Source: Monomorium pharaonis (taxonomy: Eukaryota; Arthropoda; Insecta; Hymenoptera; Formicidae). From it: a stretch of 64,000 bases of DNA. Where the stretch lies: assembly GCF_013373865.1 (NCBI RefSeq), contig NC_050470.1, positions 17,459,244-17,523,243 of the forward strand. Reading direction: 5' to 3'. The position numbers were made by a program, and so were the translations under genes. Positions 1-11,773 of this stretch are shown piece by piece. Each line of letters begins with the position of its first letter. The stretch's first letter is position 1. Below the pieces are notes generated by a model. It saw nothing but the letters and a program-made list of their open reading frames with translations. It was not told the DNA's origin and did not search any database.

Positions 1-34
1 TGGTAGCGCTAATAGCGTCTCCCCGAACGCACCC
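1..34. repeat. Terminal fragment of a K-type Harbinger-like element
   Basis: The first 34 bases end in CCCCGAACGCACCC and match the right end of element K at 43690-43722 (same TAGCG..AATAG..GTCTCCCCGAACGCACCC layout). Only the terminus is in the window; the rest of the copy would lie upstream. Confidence 0.7.
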
Positions 35-50
35 ATTGTGTGATGGCCTT

Positions 51-160
51 AATGGTCCACACAAATTTGCATAAACGCATAAGCACATGCATAAGGAATT
101 TGATTGGTCTATTTTCTTATGTAAGTGCTTGTAGACCATAGAGCTTGATTAATGGAGGCC
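51..160. repeat. Dispersed repeat relic, second copy at 44020-44275
   Basis: The stretch with ACACAAATTTGCATAA, TTTTCTTATGTAAG and CCATAGAGCTTG..TTAATGGAGG recurs in inverted orientation at 44020-44275, where a MITE splits it. No coding potential. Probably a decayed MITE; family unknown. Confidence 0.5.
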
Positions 161-172
161 TTGCTGCATCGC

Positions 173-582
173 GACGCGCGCGGGGAGAATCGACAGAGAG
201 GTGGATATATTCTGTCTTTTTTCGTGTGGGAACAGGTTCGTAACTATACAATCTGAGGCCCGATTGTCAAATTCGTACGAAAAAAAAATTGCTTACAAAG
301 ATAACACTGTGTATTCATTAAATGGTACATAATTTAGAATCTAAAAGATGCATGCCAATCAATGAATGCACAGTATTACTTTCGTATGTAAAAATTTTTT
401 GTACTAATTGTAACAGCTCAAGGCCCAAATAGACACCAAGTAAGTAGGCTCGTACCTGTCGTACTGCTCGTATGTGTGGCGCTTCTTTCCTTCTAGAAAA
501 CGGAGTGGTGGGGATGTCCAACACGAAAAGAGACAGAATATATGAGAATATATTCATGTCACTGTCGATTCTCCCCGCGCGG
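173..582. repeat. Short foldback repeat
   Basis: The arm at 173-222 (CGGGGAGAATCGACAG.., then ATATTCTGTCTTTTTT) is repeated in inverted orientation at 525-582. The spacer holds no recognisable gene. Likely a non-autonomous DNA element; no clear target duplication was found. Confidence 0.5.
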
Positions 583-676
583 ACTCCGGCTAGAGAGCCT
601 CTGAGGGAGAAAGTGGCAAACCGCGTGTCTTCTGTATCGATGCGGGCGTTAAGCACGCGGTCACATAATCAGTATG

Positions 677-679
<3 letters not shown>

Positions 680-756
<77 letters not shown>
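680..756. repeat. (TC)n microsatellite
   Basis: About 38 uninterrupted TC units. The short flanking text (ACCGCGTGTCTTCTG, GATGCGGGCGTT) is partly repeated on the far side (ACCGCGTCTCTTCTG, GATGGGGGCGTT), so the array sits within a small direct duplication. It produces a spurious Ser-Leu open frame. Confidence 0.95.
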
Positions 757-758
<2 letters not shown>

Positions 759-846
759 AGGCTCACTAAACAGACAGAGAGACCGCGTCTCTTCTGATTC
801 GATGGGGGCGTTCACGTAATCAGTTTGGCACTCAGAGGCTCTTTAA

Positions 847-974
847 TGGCTCTGGCACACTAGACGCAATAAGCGACGAGCGATGAGCAATATCCAATAA
901 CAGTTCTGTTTTTTCCAACATAGCGATGAAATGTTCGAAAATGTAGAGCTCTCATTGGATATATATTCTCACTA
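847..974. mobile_element. Palindromic MITE of family P, left part
   Basis: Begins TGGCTCTGGCACACTAGACG and follows the same sequence as the intact P copy at 6789-7663, up to CTCATTGGATA, where homology stops. A stray right end of the same family lies at 6745-6786. Confidence 0.7.
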
Positions 975-992
975 TATTATGTACGGTATATA

Positions 993-3202
993 CAGGGTGT
1001 CCCAACGCATGTGGACCACCACTCGTAAAAAGGTAGAAGGGATCGAGATGAACATACAGGTCCAATATTTTCTTGGATTAGGTTTACAAATAATCGAGAT
1101 ATTAATTTTTTTAATTGTGCGAATGAGAGCGCGCCGCGGCGCGCCGTAGGAAGAGCCAAGCCGCTCGAGCCGTAGCGCGGCCCACTGTGTGAAGCATTGG
1201 CTGCCGGCGGCGGGGAGGAGGAGAAGCGGCGCCGCTGCCTGTGCTTCGCCGCCCTCACGTCCCGCAGCACCGCGTCTAGACTCGCGTCGTTACGCACATT
1301 CGCAATTACTTGACAAAATTATTTAGCAAAGATAGGGACAAATTAAAACCGTAATAAACTTTTGTGATTGAGAAAGTCGAAAGAGAGAAAGCGATGGAAA
1401 CTTATGGAATCTTAAAATAATCTAATTTCTATCGTAATTGTGAATATAGTAAATTAATGATAGTTTTCGGTACATTGACGATATATTCTTTCTTTTTCCT
1501 AAATATCTTATTTACAGTATCATACAACTCAAATTTTGTTTCTTATCGAATTGTATCGTACTGTTGAATCCTTGATGAAAACATTGATAAAAATTCATAA
1601 ATTTATTCGTCAAATCATTATCGTAAATTCACGATTGATTCTCAAATTAATAGTTTTTTTTTCGTCTATTATAATATTTGCTACATCGAGTTCTCTCATC
1701 GTTATATTTTTTCTTTTATACGATATATTCATTAATATTTCTTCATATTTAATCAAAATGATGCAAAAATGGATAGAACTTTCCCAACAGGAAATGCTAG
1801 AACGATAGAAGATATCATTTCTTTAAATTTGTTCTTTTTGATTTAGAGAAGCGATGAATTATGAAATAGAAATCAATTAGATAAGTGAGCAACAGTGATT
1901 GGTGTACACGAAATAGGATAGCACATTTTCTTAAAAAAAAAACGGAATTTATTCAAAACACTCCGATACACGAGCTCGACAGCTCGAGAACCGACATAAA
2001 CAGCAATACGACAACGTTCTTCTCTATAGCAACCAGCTGACTCGCGCGGCCGGGCGACGCGTGCAGTACGCGTGCAACAATAGATTAGGGGCGATGCGTC
2101 TTCTACGATAATTATGCTTAGAGATTAACGTTCAACATCACGTATTGTCAATACAACTCTAAGTTTTCTTTCATGACGATAGAAAACTTAGAGTTTCTGC
2201 TATCTTTAATTGCATTATTAATTACGATAGATTTTCAGTGATTTATTTAAAATAGCAACACGAAAATCTAATTGATTTTTATTTTATAATCCATCTCTAA
2301 ATCAAAAGGAACAAATTTAAAGAAATGATATTATTTTCTATCGTTCTCGCATTTTCTGTTAGAAAAGTTTGTTCCATTGTTGCATCATTTTGATTAAATA
2401 TGAAGAAATATTTATGAATATATCGTGTAAGAGAAAAAAGATAACGATGAGAGAACTCGATGTAGCAAATATTATAATAGATGAAAAAAAAAACTATTAA
2501 TTTGAGAATCAATCGTGAATTTACGATAATGATTTTACGAATAAATTTACGAATTTTTATCAATGTTTTCATCAAGGATTTAACAGTACGATACAATTCG
2601 ACAAGAAACAAAGTTCGAGTTGTATGATACTGTAAATAAGATATTTAAGAAAAAAAAAGAATATATCGTTAATGTACCGAAAACTATCATTAGTTTACTA
2701 TATTCACAATTACGATAGAAATTAGATTATTTGAAGATTCCATAAATTTCCATCCCTTTCTCTCTTTCGACTTTCTCAATCACAAAAGTTTATTACGGTT
2801 TTAATTTGTCCCTATCTTTGCTAAATAATTTTGTCAAGTAATTGCGAATGTGCGTAACGACGCAAGTCTAGGCGCGGTGCGGTGGGAGGCGAGAGCGGCC
2901 ATTGATGCGAGTCTAGACGCGGTGCTGCGGGACGTGAGGGCGACGAAGCACAGGCAGCGGCGCCGCTTCTCCTCCTTCTCCCCGCCGCCGGCAGCCAATG
3001 CTTCACATAGTGGGCCGCGCTACGGTTCGAGCGGCTCGGCTCTTCCTACGGCGCGCCGCGGCGCGCTCTCATTCGCACAATTAAAAAAATTGATATCTCG
3101 ATTATTTGTAAACCTAACCCAAGAAAATATTGGACCTGTATGTTCATCTCGATCCCTTCTACCTTTTTACGAGTGGTGGTCCACATGCGTTGGGACACCC
3201 TG
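993..3202. mobile_element. Foldback DNA element with ~0.9-kb terminal inverted repeats
   Basis: The ends CAGGGTGTCCCAACGCATG and its reverse complement are flanked by TATA on both sides. The left arm (993 to ~1890) is repeated inverted at ~2250-3202, including the GC-rich block CGCGCCGCGGCGCGCC and the AT-rich inner part. The right arm carries an extra piece near 2865-2925. The loop (~1890-2250) differs and looks like a separate insert, with GC-rich text around 2035-2090. No transposase. The tip CAGGGTGT is shared with the element at 50750-51442. Confidence 0.8.
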
Positions 3203-3274
3203 TATATTTACAGTACAGTAATCAAAATAAAGAAATTATTTCGTCATATTTGGTAACGTTACATTTTTTGACAC

Positions 3275-4301
3275 TGTGACGATGCATGTCGAAAAGCATT
3301 GTCCCTCGGCGCGAGAGCCGCCGATGGCCCTAACTAGGAGGCGAAAAGGCGCGAAGCGCCAGCTCTCACCTAAACTCCGTGCTAATGACCGCGACCAAGG
3401 ACCGAGCAAACGGCAGCGTCGACGATGTCTCCCCGCGCACGCGCCCGTTTCCTCCACAGGAGTAGGGAAAGCGGAGGACGGAGACGACCGAAAGCGCGAC
3501 GACCGTACCCGAGCTCGCGCCTCCACGGGTATAAAAACCGGGAGGAATCGCGACAAGTGACACTTCTGTCATCCGCCTTGATACCGTCCGTATCCGGCAT
3601 CCGACAGAGCACATCTTCAGCGAGAAGCCGATTCCCCGGGGTGAAGCGTCTTCGCCTCGACCAAGTATTCTTGGTGATCGGCCATTGCTAGCTTCAAACC
3701 TATCACCGTATCTCCTACTGCCAGGCACGACCGTAGATTGAAGCAAGTGGGGTAAAGCGTCTCTGCCCCCGCCAAGAGTACTTGGCAGCTTGTAAATCTC
3801 AGGTACGCCTGCTTCCCCTCCCAACGGCCAAAAACACAGGGACGAGAGTCTCGCCCAATCGAGAGTACTCGATCGGCCATCCCATAATCCACGGAAGAGA
3901 AATCCTAAACTCCCGAGGCGGATCCGCAGTCCGTCTCACAGATATCCCCCCACCGGCCTAGTTTCCGCGCTCCGCCCCCGGGATCCGCGCCCCAGTCACG
4001 AAGTCACGCTGCTTCCGAAAAACGCGTACCCGATAACTGGCGCCGCGAAACGACGGTAAAACACATCACCGCGATACCGCTCCGTATGTGTAGGCTCCGC
4101 GCTACCACCGGAACACTTGTACATATTTCGCCCGCATTTTTATGTATTAACAATATCGTCCGCGTCCAAATCAATTGTAGTCATTCCTCTCTTACATTAA
4201 AGAATAAAGACTCACTAAGAAACCGCGTAAAGACTGCCTTTTCTTTTCCCCCCGCTCGAACCGTCCGTGAGCTATTCCGCAGCCACAGACAGGTAGTTAC
4301 A
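3275..4301 (+). mobile_element. Solo LTR (1027 bp)
   Basis: The unit runs from TGTGACGATGC to GTAGTTACA and is flanked by the 4-bp duplication ACAC (3271-3274 and 4302-4305), as expected after LTR-LTR recombination. It is GC-richer than its surroundings. A TATAAAAA box lies at 3530-3537 and AATAAA at 4203-4208, so the promoter points to the + strand. No second LTR or internal region is in the window. It is unrelated in sequence to the Gypsy LTRs at 17.6 and 23.3 kb. Open frames inside it, on both strands, match nothing I know. Confidence 0.75.
3530..3537 (+). promoter_or_regulatory. TATA box of the solo LTR
   Basis: TATAAAAA in a GC-rich setting (GGGTATAAAAACCGGG), about 255 bases into the LTR. 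This is the usual place for a U3 promoter, with R expected about 30 bases downstream. Confidence 0.55.
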
Positions 4302-4521
4302 ACACTAAAAATAAACTTTAAACATTAAAAGATATTTAGATTGCAAAAGTAAATTCTAAGAATGAACAAGAAATAATATACTAATTTAGATATAATAGAT
4401 CCGTTCTAATAATATACGAATAATGATATATTATAGAAAATATTATAAGAATATTCTCAGTAAATATTTATAACATATAGGTATATGTAGACAATAACAA
4501 GTACCCATATCGATGAGTCGA

Positions 4522-4590
4522 ATTGGCGTAGCAGGTAGAGTACAAGGTTCGTCATCCTAAGGTCCCAGGTTCAAACCTAGCAGCGGCAAG
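4522..4590 (+). ncRNA. tRNA-like segment with A and B boxes, inside element A1
   Basis: TGGCGTAGCAG fits the tRNA A-box consensus and GGTTCAAACCT fits the B box, about 40 bases apart. The 3' part ends CAGCGGCA. The acceptor stem does not pair convincingly, so it is tRNA-derived rather than a working tRNA gene. The same segment is kept in A2 (13687-13753, minus), where the B box is a perfect GGTTCAAACCC. It may act as an internal RNA polymerase III promoter. Confidence 0.6.
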
Positions 4591-4796
4591 TAAGAATAAA
4601 ATAAAAAATAACATAATTTAAATTTAATTAATTAATAAAAATTTATTTTAAATTTAGTATGTGCTGTTGATAAAAATAATTTTTAAAAAATGAAATTTTT
4701 ATTTTATTTTATTTTTCTTTGTAACTGTTGTGTAACGGTTAGATAACATGTAATTATAACATGTTATATTGCTGAGTCGGAAATTGTAACTTAGAT

Positions 4797-6133
4797 CCCA
4801 GACAGCACACGGATATCCATACGACATCCATAAGACGTCCTTAACGGATATCCACAGGACATCCGTTTTACGTCCTTTGGACATTCTATAGACGTCCATG
4901 GGATATTGGTTTATGAAACTGGTGGACATGCTATATCCGTAAAATATGTCCGATGGACGTTCTATGGACGTCCTTGCCGATAAAAAGCGGCATTCAAAAT
5001 TAAATTTTACATTAAATAAAAAGGTAAAAACAGAATAAAATATATAAATATAAATATTTATTTTAGAAATTATATTATTCTTTCGATAAATTATACATTA
5101 AACAATTTTAATTAAATAAGTATCATACGTATAATATTAATTAAACAATCAGCTTAAAGTATTTTGTAATTATCACAACATATATATATAGTGTGTATCC
5201 ATTGTTTAACGATTACAGTGGAACAAATATTCTTTATATTGCAGACAATGACTGCAGCATGCAAGTGATCTCATCTAGGCAACAAATGATTGTGACTCGT
5301 CAACTATAACAGAAATTAAATTTTATGTTTATACACACACATACACACATATATATGTATATACATATATACATAGGCTACAGAGTAGACTGTATAAAAT
5401 CTTATTGTGTGCCATTGGCTTTGCCTCTACCTGGTTGATCAATTCGCCAATATATTCCATCACAAACTCGTCTTTAACGAAAATGATGGTGCTCAGTCGA
5501 CGCTTGCTAGCTCGTAGGCTCTGATTGTTCCCGTTGCTGCAATCTCTAATCTCGTTGCTGTTTTTTATCGAGACCTTCGTCGTAATCCGCGTACACTTCG
5601 CCGTCGTCTATTACCATCTGTAATTATACGTCTAGAATTCGTCGCTGCTACCGTGTACACGTAACCGTTCTGTTTACGTACATAGGTCAGAGCCTACGAG
5701 CAAGTGAGCGTCAGTTGAGCATCATCATCATTCTTGTTAAAGGAGAATTTGTGGTGGAATATATTAGCAAATTGATCAATCAGGCAGAGGCAAAGCTAAC
5801 GGCACACAATAAGATTCTTTGCTGCTCTCGTAACTTATAATTTCTGAAAATTTTTAGAATTCTTACCTGACTGTGTAAAACATGCCGATAACCAACGAAA
5901 ACCTAACCATTACTACGGCCATATTGCTTTTTAGTTCACTTGTGCATGCAGATGGTGTTGGCGGAGCGAGTACAAATAAGGATACCATATGGACATACAA
6001 AGTGATCCATTTTAGAATATCCCTTCAATGTCCACAAATGTATATCCTATGGATATCCTTATAAGGTCCATGGACATCAGGACAAGAAATGGACATAAAA
6101 CGGATATCCATAGTATATCCTGTGCTGTCTGGG
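4797..6133. mobile_element. CCCAG-clan element B (1337 bp)
   Basis: The termini CCCAGACAGCACACGGATATCC and its near reverse complement are flanked by AT (4795-4796; 6134-6135). It is inserted in A1a; A2 has the corresponding site unoccupied (13465-13495). Both ends carry many copies of GGATATCC, GGACATCC and GGACGTCC-like palindromes. The centre holds an imperfect 130-bp inverted repeat (5397-5530 against 5685-5820). There is no transposase open frame. Confidence 0.8.
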
Positions 6134-6283
6134 ATGTAAGTTACGTGTGATTTCAGAGTAACGTAACCTGTTATATTCGGTTACATTGCTGTTACACTGC
6201 TACTATATTACTGTGTTCACTGGGTATATACGGTACGTATGTTCACAGTATGAGTACAGGATTTTCTAATGATATCATGTGCT

Positions 6284-6744
6284 ATGTGGGTATATAGATC
6301 ATAATTCTAAGAAAAATTGAATAGTATACATTTATTATTCTGTTTTTGTTCAGCACATAATGAATTTAGATTTTGTGCATTTTTTGTGCGCAGTAATTGT
6401 AAACAAACCGTTATTTTTGAAAACATTATCTTATAATAATTTTTTTTATTATCAAATAGATCTGTCATTCAGGGTGTTATAATGTTGTCTGATTTCTGAG
6501 TCAACTACGACGCATCATTCCGTAATAACATTGATACGAACGTGTTATGTTACGATTATACAATTTTTGTTGAATAACTGTAACGCCAAAACGATGTATA
6601 ACACAGCTATATCACTTACGTATAACAAATATTACGTAACAGGTTATTTCCATGTCATATAGCACCTACATATCACAAGAATAACAATGTTAAATTACAT
6701 GTAACTTCCATGTTATATTGCCGCTATAAAATGTGTTCACTGGG
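6284..6744 (+). mobile_element. CCCAG-clan family A, half element A1b
   Basis: Matches the right half of A2 (about 14000-14824) in the same orientation, without the L1 insert, and ends GTGTTCACTGGG followed by TA. The junction CAAAACGATGTATAAC (6591-6606) is the unoccupied form of the L1 insertion site. Confidence 0.7.
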
Positions 6745-6786
6745 TATCGCTCATCGCTCGTCGCTTATCTAGTTTGCGAGAGCCAT
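6745..6786. repeat. Right-end fragment of a P-family MITE
   Basis: TATCGCTCATCGCTCGTCGC..GAGAGCCA matches the right terminus of P (7618-7663). It could be the far end of the P copy that starts at 847, separated by later insertions, because the left part stops at TTGGATA and this part restarts at TATCGC. Confidence 0.5.
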
Positions 6787-6814
6787 AATGGCTCTGGCAC
6801 ACTAGACGCGATTA

Positions 6815-7525
6815 GAGATACTATAACAGAGATTCGCCAATACGTTAACGATTTCTGATTGACTCCCGTCGCTTGGGGTATAACCGGAAGTATGAGAGAG
6901 AAAGATAGATATAACTGACAGAGAAAGCCTAGCCGACCTAACCTGTCACCTGTCAAAAGAAAACAGAGTGTCTACGTGTCTACCAAATAGAATATAAAAT
7001 CAGAGAAACCTGAGGTTGCACATATTTTTCTACGAGTCTTAATACAATGCTTAAATTATATTTATAATACATAATGTGTATATAAACATAATATGTATTT
7101 ATATATAATAATATATAATTTCTTAACAATCAATTTATATTACTTAACCTTACATGGGAAAATTAATGAAATATGCCTAAACCTTTTTTTTAAATATATT
7201 GTATTTTAATATTTATTTTGTTCACGATTATTAAATATCAATAACTACAAATAAAAAAAAATATATATATATAATTCTTGCATTTACAATCAAAATAAAC
7301 CGCCATCGAAAACGTCATATCCGATATCCGGTTTTACCACAAGACGGCACATTGGCGAATCTCTGTTATAGGCCGGTATTCATAGTCGGATCTTATATTT
7401 AAGATCATCTTAAGTACTGTCTTAAGATGCCATCAACCAATCACAGAGCCGTATTAGCATCTTAAGACATTGCTTGAGACGATCTTGAAATAAGATTTGA
7501 CTATGAATACCGGCTATAGTATCTC
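6815..7525. mobile_element. TA-flanked MITE I2 inside P
   Basis: Terminal inverted repeat GAGATACTATAACAGAG with ATTCGCCAAT next to it, repeated inverted at the right end, where the GGCCGG MITE interrupts it at a TA. Outer flanks are TA (6813-6814, 7526-7527). The interior is AT-rich and non-coding. Confidence 0.7.
7371..7514. mobile_element. GGCCGG palindromic MITE, copy 1
   Basis: A 144-bp near-palindrome GGCCGGTATTCATAGTC..GACTATGAATACCGGC flanked by TA on both sides. Three more copies lie at 43726-44197. It sits in the right end of I2. Confidence 0.85.
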
Positions 7526-8837
7526 TAGACGCGACGAGCGATGAGCGATATCCAATGAGAGCTCTACATTTTCGAACATTTCATCGCCATGTTGGAAAAA
7601 GCAGAACTCTTATTGGATATCGCTCATCGCTCGTCGCTTATCGTGTCTAGTGTGCCAGAGCCACATAGACCTTATAGATATGGACTGGCAATACCAAGCG
7701 AAACCGTGTCCATACTTCTCTCTCTAAAGAGACCGGAAATATATTTCGCGCATGCTACATATTATACATTGAAATCCAATAATTGGATACGTTTTGGTCA
7801 CGTGTTTTAACTTATGTGTGTGTATATATATGTATATACATATGTATGCATGTGTGCTGACTAAAGACCTTTAATCAAAGATTCGCCAATGGCGAACACA
7901 ATTTTGATTGGTCACTTGAGTCACATGGTTTATCCGCCATTGCGTACCCACGCTGGGCGAGGAAGAGGGGAGAGTGCTCTGTGTTGAGCAGTATAGGTTA
8001 AAGGAATATGTGTCAGAAATTATAAGGTAATTCAATCTCTGCACTCTAGGGTCACTATATTTTGACGATACACTCAGGAAGACCAAGAAAAATTAAATTT
8101 GCATCTGTTATATGGCTGCGTACAACTTGGAGCAGGCTCGCATTGTTTACTATCTCCACTACTCCAGACCCCAGCCCCAGACCTCAGCCCCCGGCCCCAG
8201 CCCCCCTTTGAGTATATATACATGGAGGAGGAATGCCAGCACTGAAAGTGTGTCCAAGATCTGTGCGAGAGAGAAAGGTATATCATGATACCTGCTCTCT
8301 CTGCGCATGCGTCAAACGCTATGGTTGCGTTCTTAAATTCGCAACGGATGTAGCTAGATACATCTGTTGCACAGTTGCTTTCTTAAATTCTCAACAGATG
8401 TAGCTGAATGCATCTTATTGTGCATTATTGTGAGTGTTAAGTGTAAACACGTTTATTTTAGTCTAAAAAATCAAACAATAAAATGTCATTAATTGAAGTT
8501 GATTTTGCAAATGAACCATGGCCAATTATTAAAGACATTGTATCAACAAAAATGTACGAGCGATTTTGCAATGGTAAGTATAATATATTAAATTAGTATA
8601 AAGTTAACCTATTGTATAATAGAAACTATTTTTACGAATATCGGTAAATTATTATTAATAATTTGTTATGTAGATGTGTGAACAAAAATTGCATTAATTC
8701 AGAGTGTATTCTTTTTTTTCCAATGTGAAAGAGAAATATTCCGAATTAGCTATTGGCATGTCTAAACATTAATATCCGTGTATATACTTAATATATGTAT
8801 TTTAGTGTAATTAATTAATTATCAAAATTATTTTGAT

Positions 8838-8839
<2 letters not shown>

Positions 8840-8882
<43 letters not shown>
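8840..8882. repeat. (AT)n microsatellite
   Basis: About 20 AT units in intron 1 of the disabled SANT gene. Confidence 0.9.
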
Positions 8883-8883
<1 letters not shown>

Positions 8884-9304
8884 GGGAATACTGTTAATGA
8901 TTATAATTGTTAATAATAAAGCTAAAATAATATCACAGTTGAAAGTATTATTTGTGAATATCGTTCAGTATTTTATAGTTTATACTAATGGAAAACTGAA
9001 AAATTTTAGAAAGAAAAATGAAACTATAGCTGCTTTTCATCAGAACTCAAATAATTCTCACTTGTGACGTCATAACTTAGTTGAATGCACATTCCTTTTG
9101 CATTCTCATAAATGAGATTGAACTGAGTTTATACCCACAATCTGAGCGATTTCAAATCTGCGTGCTTTACTGAGTCTTGCATATTTACTTTAAAAGTGAG
9201 ACTATGTATTGCGATAACTTTGTCATTAAAATAAACATGATCACTCGCATGTTTCTTTAAATCACTGAGTAATGGTGCCATGTGAGTATAAAATACTCAC
9301 ATTA

Positions 9305-9427
9305 GGCTGCGTTCAGATTCCCCACCCGAGTGTGTCCAGGTATCATTTTATCTTTGTTATTTACTGAATGTTAAACAAGGATAAAACTACACCTGAGGAC
9401 ACTCGGGTGAGAAATCTGAACGCACCC
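9305..9427. mobile_element. Harbinger-type MITE S (123 bp)
   Basis: GGCTGCGTTCAGATT.. and ..AATCTGAACGCACCC, with inner arms CACCCGAGTGTGTCC. The TTA duplication on both sides (9302-9304, 9428-9430) is the classic PIF/Harbinger target. It lies in an intron of the SANT pseudogene. Confidence 0.85.
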
Positions 9428-11673
9428 TTACAGAGTGACTCAGTTTCTCTTTAACATAAATGGAAAGCAGCATATAACAATGTAAAAATATTTTATTGTA
9501 TAATATACAAACATAATTTTCAGATACAACACTAAGTAAGGATTATCATGAGATGCTATTAAAACAAAGAGATATTTCTTATTCACCAATCTTAGATAAA
9601 GGTACCTTAATAGAAATGGATATTACTGGTGGAAAATACAAATATAAAGAGTTAATAACAGCAAACATGTTTCTCCGAATGCATAATGGTATAGAAAATA
9701 ATATATTTAATTTTTAAGTTATAAAATAAGTAAAATAATAAATTATAAACAATTTTCTAGATACTACATTGAAAGAAGATTGGAAAGAAATGCTTTCACT
9801 GAAAATGAATATAAAATGTAAAAATGATGAAATGGATGAATTTATCTATATTGATAAAAATAAAAACAATACTTGCACTGAAACACAGTTTCCTGAATGT
9901 AGTGAATCTAGTTTATCCACCTCATTTATATATACTCCGTCGGCTTTAGATGATGTTCAATGGCTACCCAAAAAAACGTGGTTTTTCATCAAAGAACGTT
10001 TCAAACGCGAAAAAAAGTTTCAGGATCCTAAATCTCATGTTGATAAATATTGGAATGAAATTCTTCAGTTAATGATTAGTAATGGTTATACGGAGTGCAA
10101 AGAAAAAGGGATACATGGCTTAAAAACAAAATTTAAAAATCTTATGGTTACCTACAGAAGAAATGCAGATAAAAGACGAAAAAAGACTGGAGAATCTTCA
10201 ATAAAATGACCATATTTTGACCGTTTTGATGAAGTTTATGGAGAAAAGAAAAATGTGAATCCACCAAAAACACATTTGGCAAGTACATTTACTGCAACTC
10301 AAAAAAGAAAGAAAAATGACATAGAATTGGCTTCAGCAGAAAACAAAGAAAATGGAGATGAGTTAGATTCAGATACAGTTGAAGTTGAAAATGCACAATT
10401 TATTGATGATTATACAGATGATTCTTCATCTACTAATGAAAGTACAGTACGAATTAAGAAAAAACGACTTTCGGTAAATGAGAAAATGGTTGAAATATTG
10501 GATAGGAATCTTCAAACAAAAATAGATCAATGACAGGAAAAAAAAGCTTTGAAAGAGTTACAAAATAAAGCACTTATGTACGTAGGTGACTGCGTATATA
10601 ATAAAATCTTTATGCAATAAGAAGGAAGACAATAATAATTAAAAATAAGACAAAGACGTGAAGAGGAATTGAAGATAATGATAAGAATTCAACATATTAC
10701 ATGATCATTAAAATATCTACAATATATTTCTGTATACAATATATTTACTAAAATATTTCTGTTGTAGTATTCTTTTATTGTGTTATAAAAAAGCAAATAC
10801 TATACGAGATATAAATGATAGACATGGACTTGAGGTACAAATTATGGAGTTTGGTCAGATACCAAAACAAATGTTTATTTTAACGTTTTTATAAAATTAA
10901 AAACTGTTTAATATTAAAGTAAGTGTTACAGCGTGTACAAAGTTTGTGTTATAAATGTAATTTAATGTTTAGTCCGTAAGTAAAAATTTTTTTAATATCT
11001 TTTTTGTTGCTTAAAAATAAAAACGCATTAAAACAGTCATGCAAGCATTAACGGTTGATATATATATTATAAAAAAAACACGAGAAAATTTTTGTTTTAA
11101 CTACAGTAAGATATTTTGTTAAAACCAACTTTAACAGATTCAGTAATACTTAACTGCAGGATGTCTATTTATGAGATTACTCTGTATTTGTTGAGTATAA
11201 CAGATTATAACAGACAATAAGACAGGTGAATGCAGTAATACAAAATATTAATACTTGTATTAATAGTCGTTACTTTTTATTATATTTTTGTATTTATAAT
11301 AAAAACTTCGTTTATTGTTTGTAATAAAATATATATTTTTTTTTGTCTTAAATATGGTTATTGGCGATACCATATACATACATGTTAATGCAATTTTTAT
11401 ATATGCAATAATAATTAATTTTATATTACAACGAATAATAAAATATGTTAAGTATATCAGAATTACTATTTATAGAAAGAATTTTGTATCAAAACATTAA
11501 ATGTAATATAATAAATGTTTTATTATACTAAAAATTCTATACAAAATAAACAAATACAGAAAAATAAACAAAATAAAAATACATATTCCAACATTTTATT
11601 TATTAATAAACGCTTATAATTATTGAAACATCTTTATTTTTTATATAAAAAAGGTAAGTAAAATAAATACCTA

Positions 11674-11741
11674 CCCAAGCAGAAATGGCAAGTCGAATCG
11701 ACGTTGATTAGACGTCGATTCAATTTGCATTTTCGACTGGG
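11674..11741. mobile_element. 68-bp CCCAG-clan mini-element
   Basis: CCCAAGCAGAAATGGCAAGTC ends with ..TTTTCGACTGGG, flanked by TA on both sides, with an inner palindrome GAATCGACG/CGTCGATTC. It is the smallest member of the 2-bp-duplication clan seen here. Confidence 0.55.
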
Positions 11742-11773
11742 TAATTATTCAAATAAATTTACATGTGCAGTTA

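Larger units (their letters stand above)
4457..6224 (-). mobile_element. CCCAG-clan family A, half element A1a (interrupted by B)
   Basis: Read on the minus strand from 6224 (CCCAGTGAACACAG..) this matches the left half of A2 (13390-13810), including the tRNA-like segment. The terminus is followed by TA. Element B is inserted at 4797-6133. Unlike A2, the other half (6284-6744) lies in the opposite relative orientation, so this copy is rearranged. Confidence 0.7.
8483..10620 (+). pseudogene. Harbinger-2 Myb/SANT-like DNA-binding protein, disabled
   Basis: Three exons with canonical junctions: 8483-8573 (30 codons +1 nt), 9524-9688 and 9761 onward. The frame is open across both introns, giving ..RFCN-D-TTLSKDY.. 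and ..RMHN-D-TTLKEDW... The Myb/SANT-like region has aromatic-rich helices (WLPKKTWFFIKERFK.., YWNEI.., LKTKFKNLM) like the second protein of PIF/Harbinger elements, which helps the transposase enter the nucleus and bind DNA. In-frame TGA codons at 10207-10209 (where the homologue has W before PYF) and 10534-10536 break it. Without them the frame reaches TAA at 10618-10620. Both breaks fit single-base changes (TGG or CGA to TGA). No product is expected. Confidence 0.7.

Noticed and set aside
3366..3892. Minus-strand frames of 152 and 91 codons
   Set aside because: They lie in the GC-rich solo LTR, antisense to its promoter; chance open frames are common in such DNA.
4522..4590. A functional tRNA gene
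   Set aside because: A and B boxes are good but the acceptor stem does not pair and it lies inside a repeated transposon.
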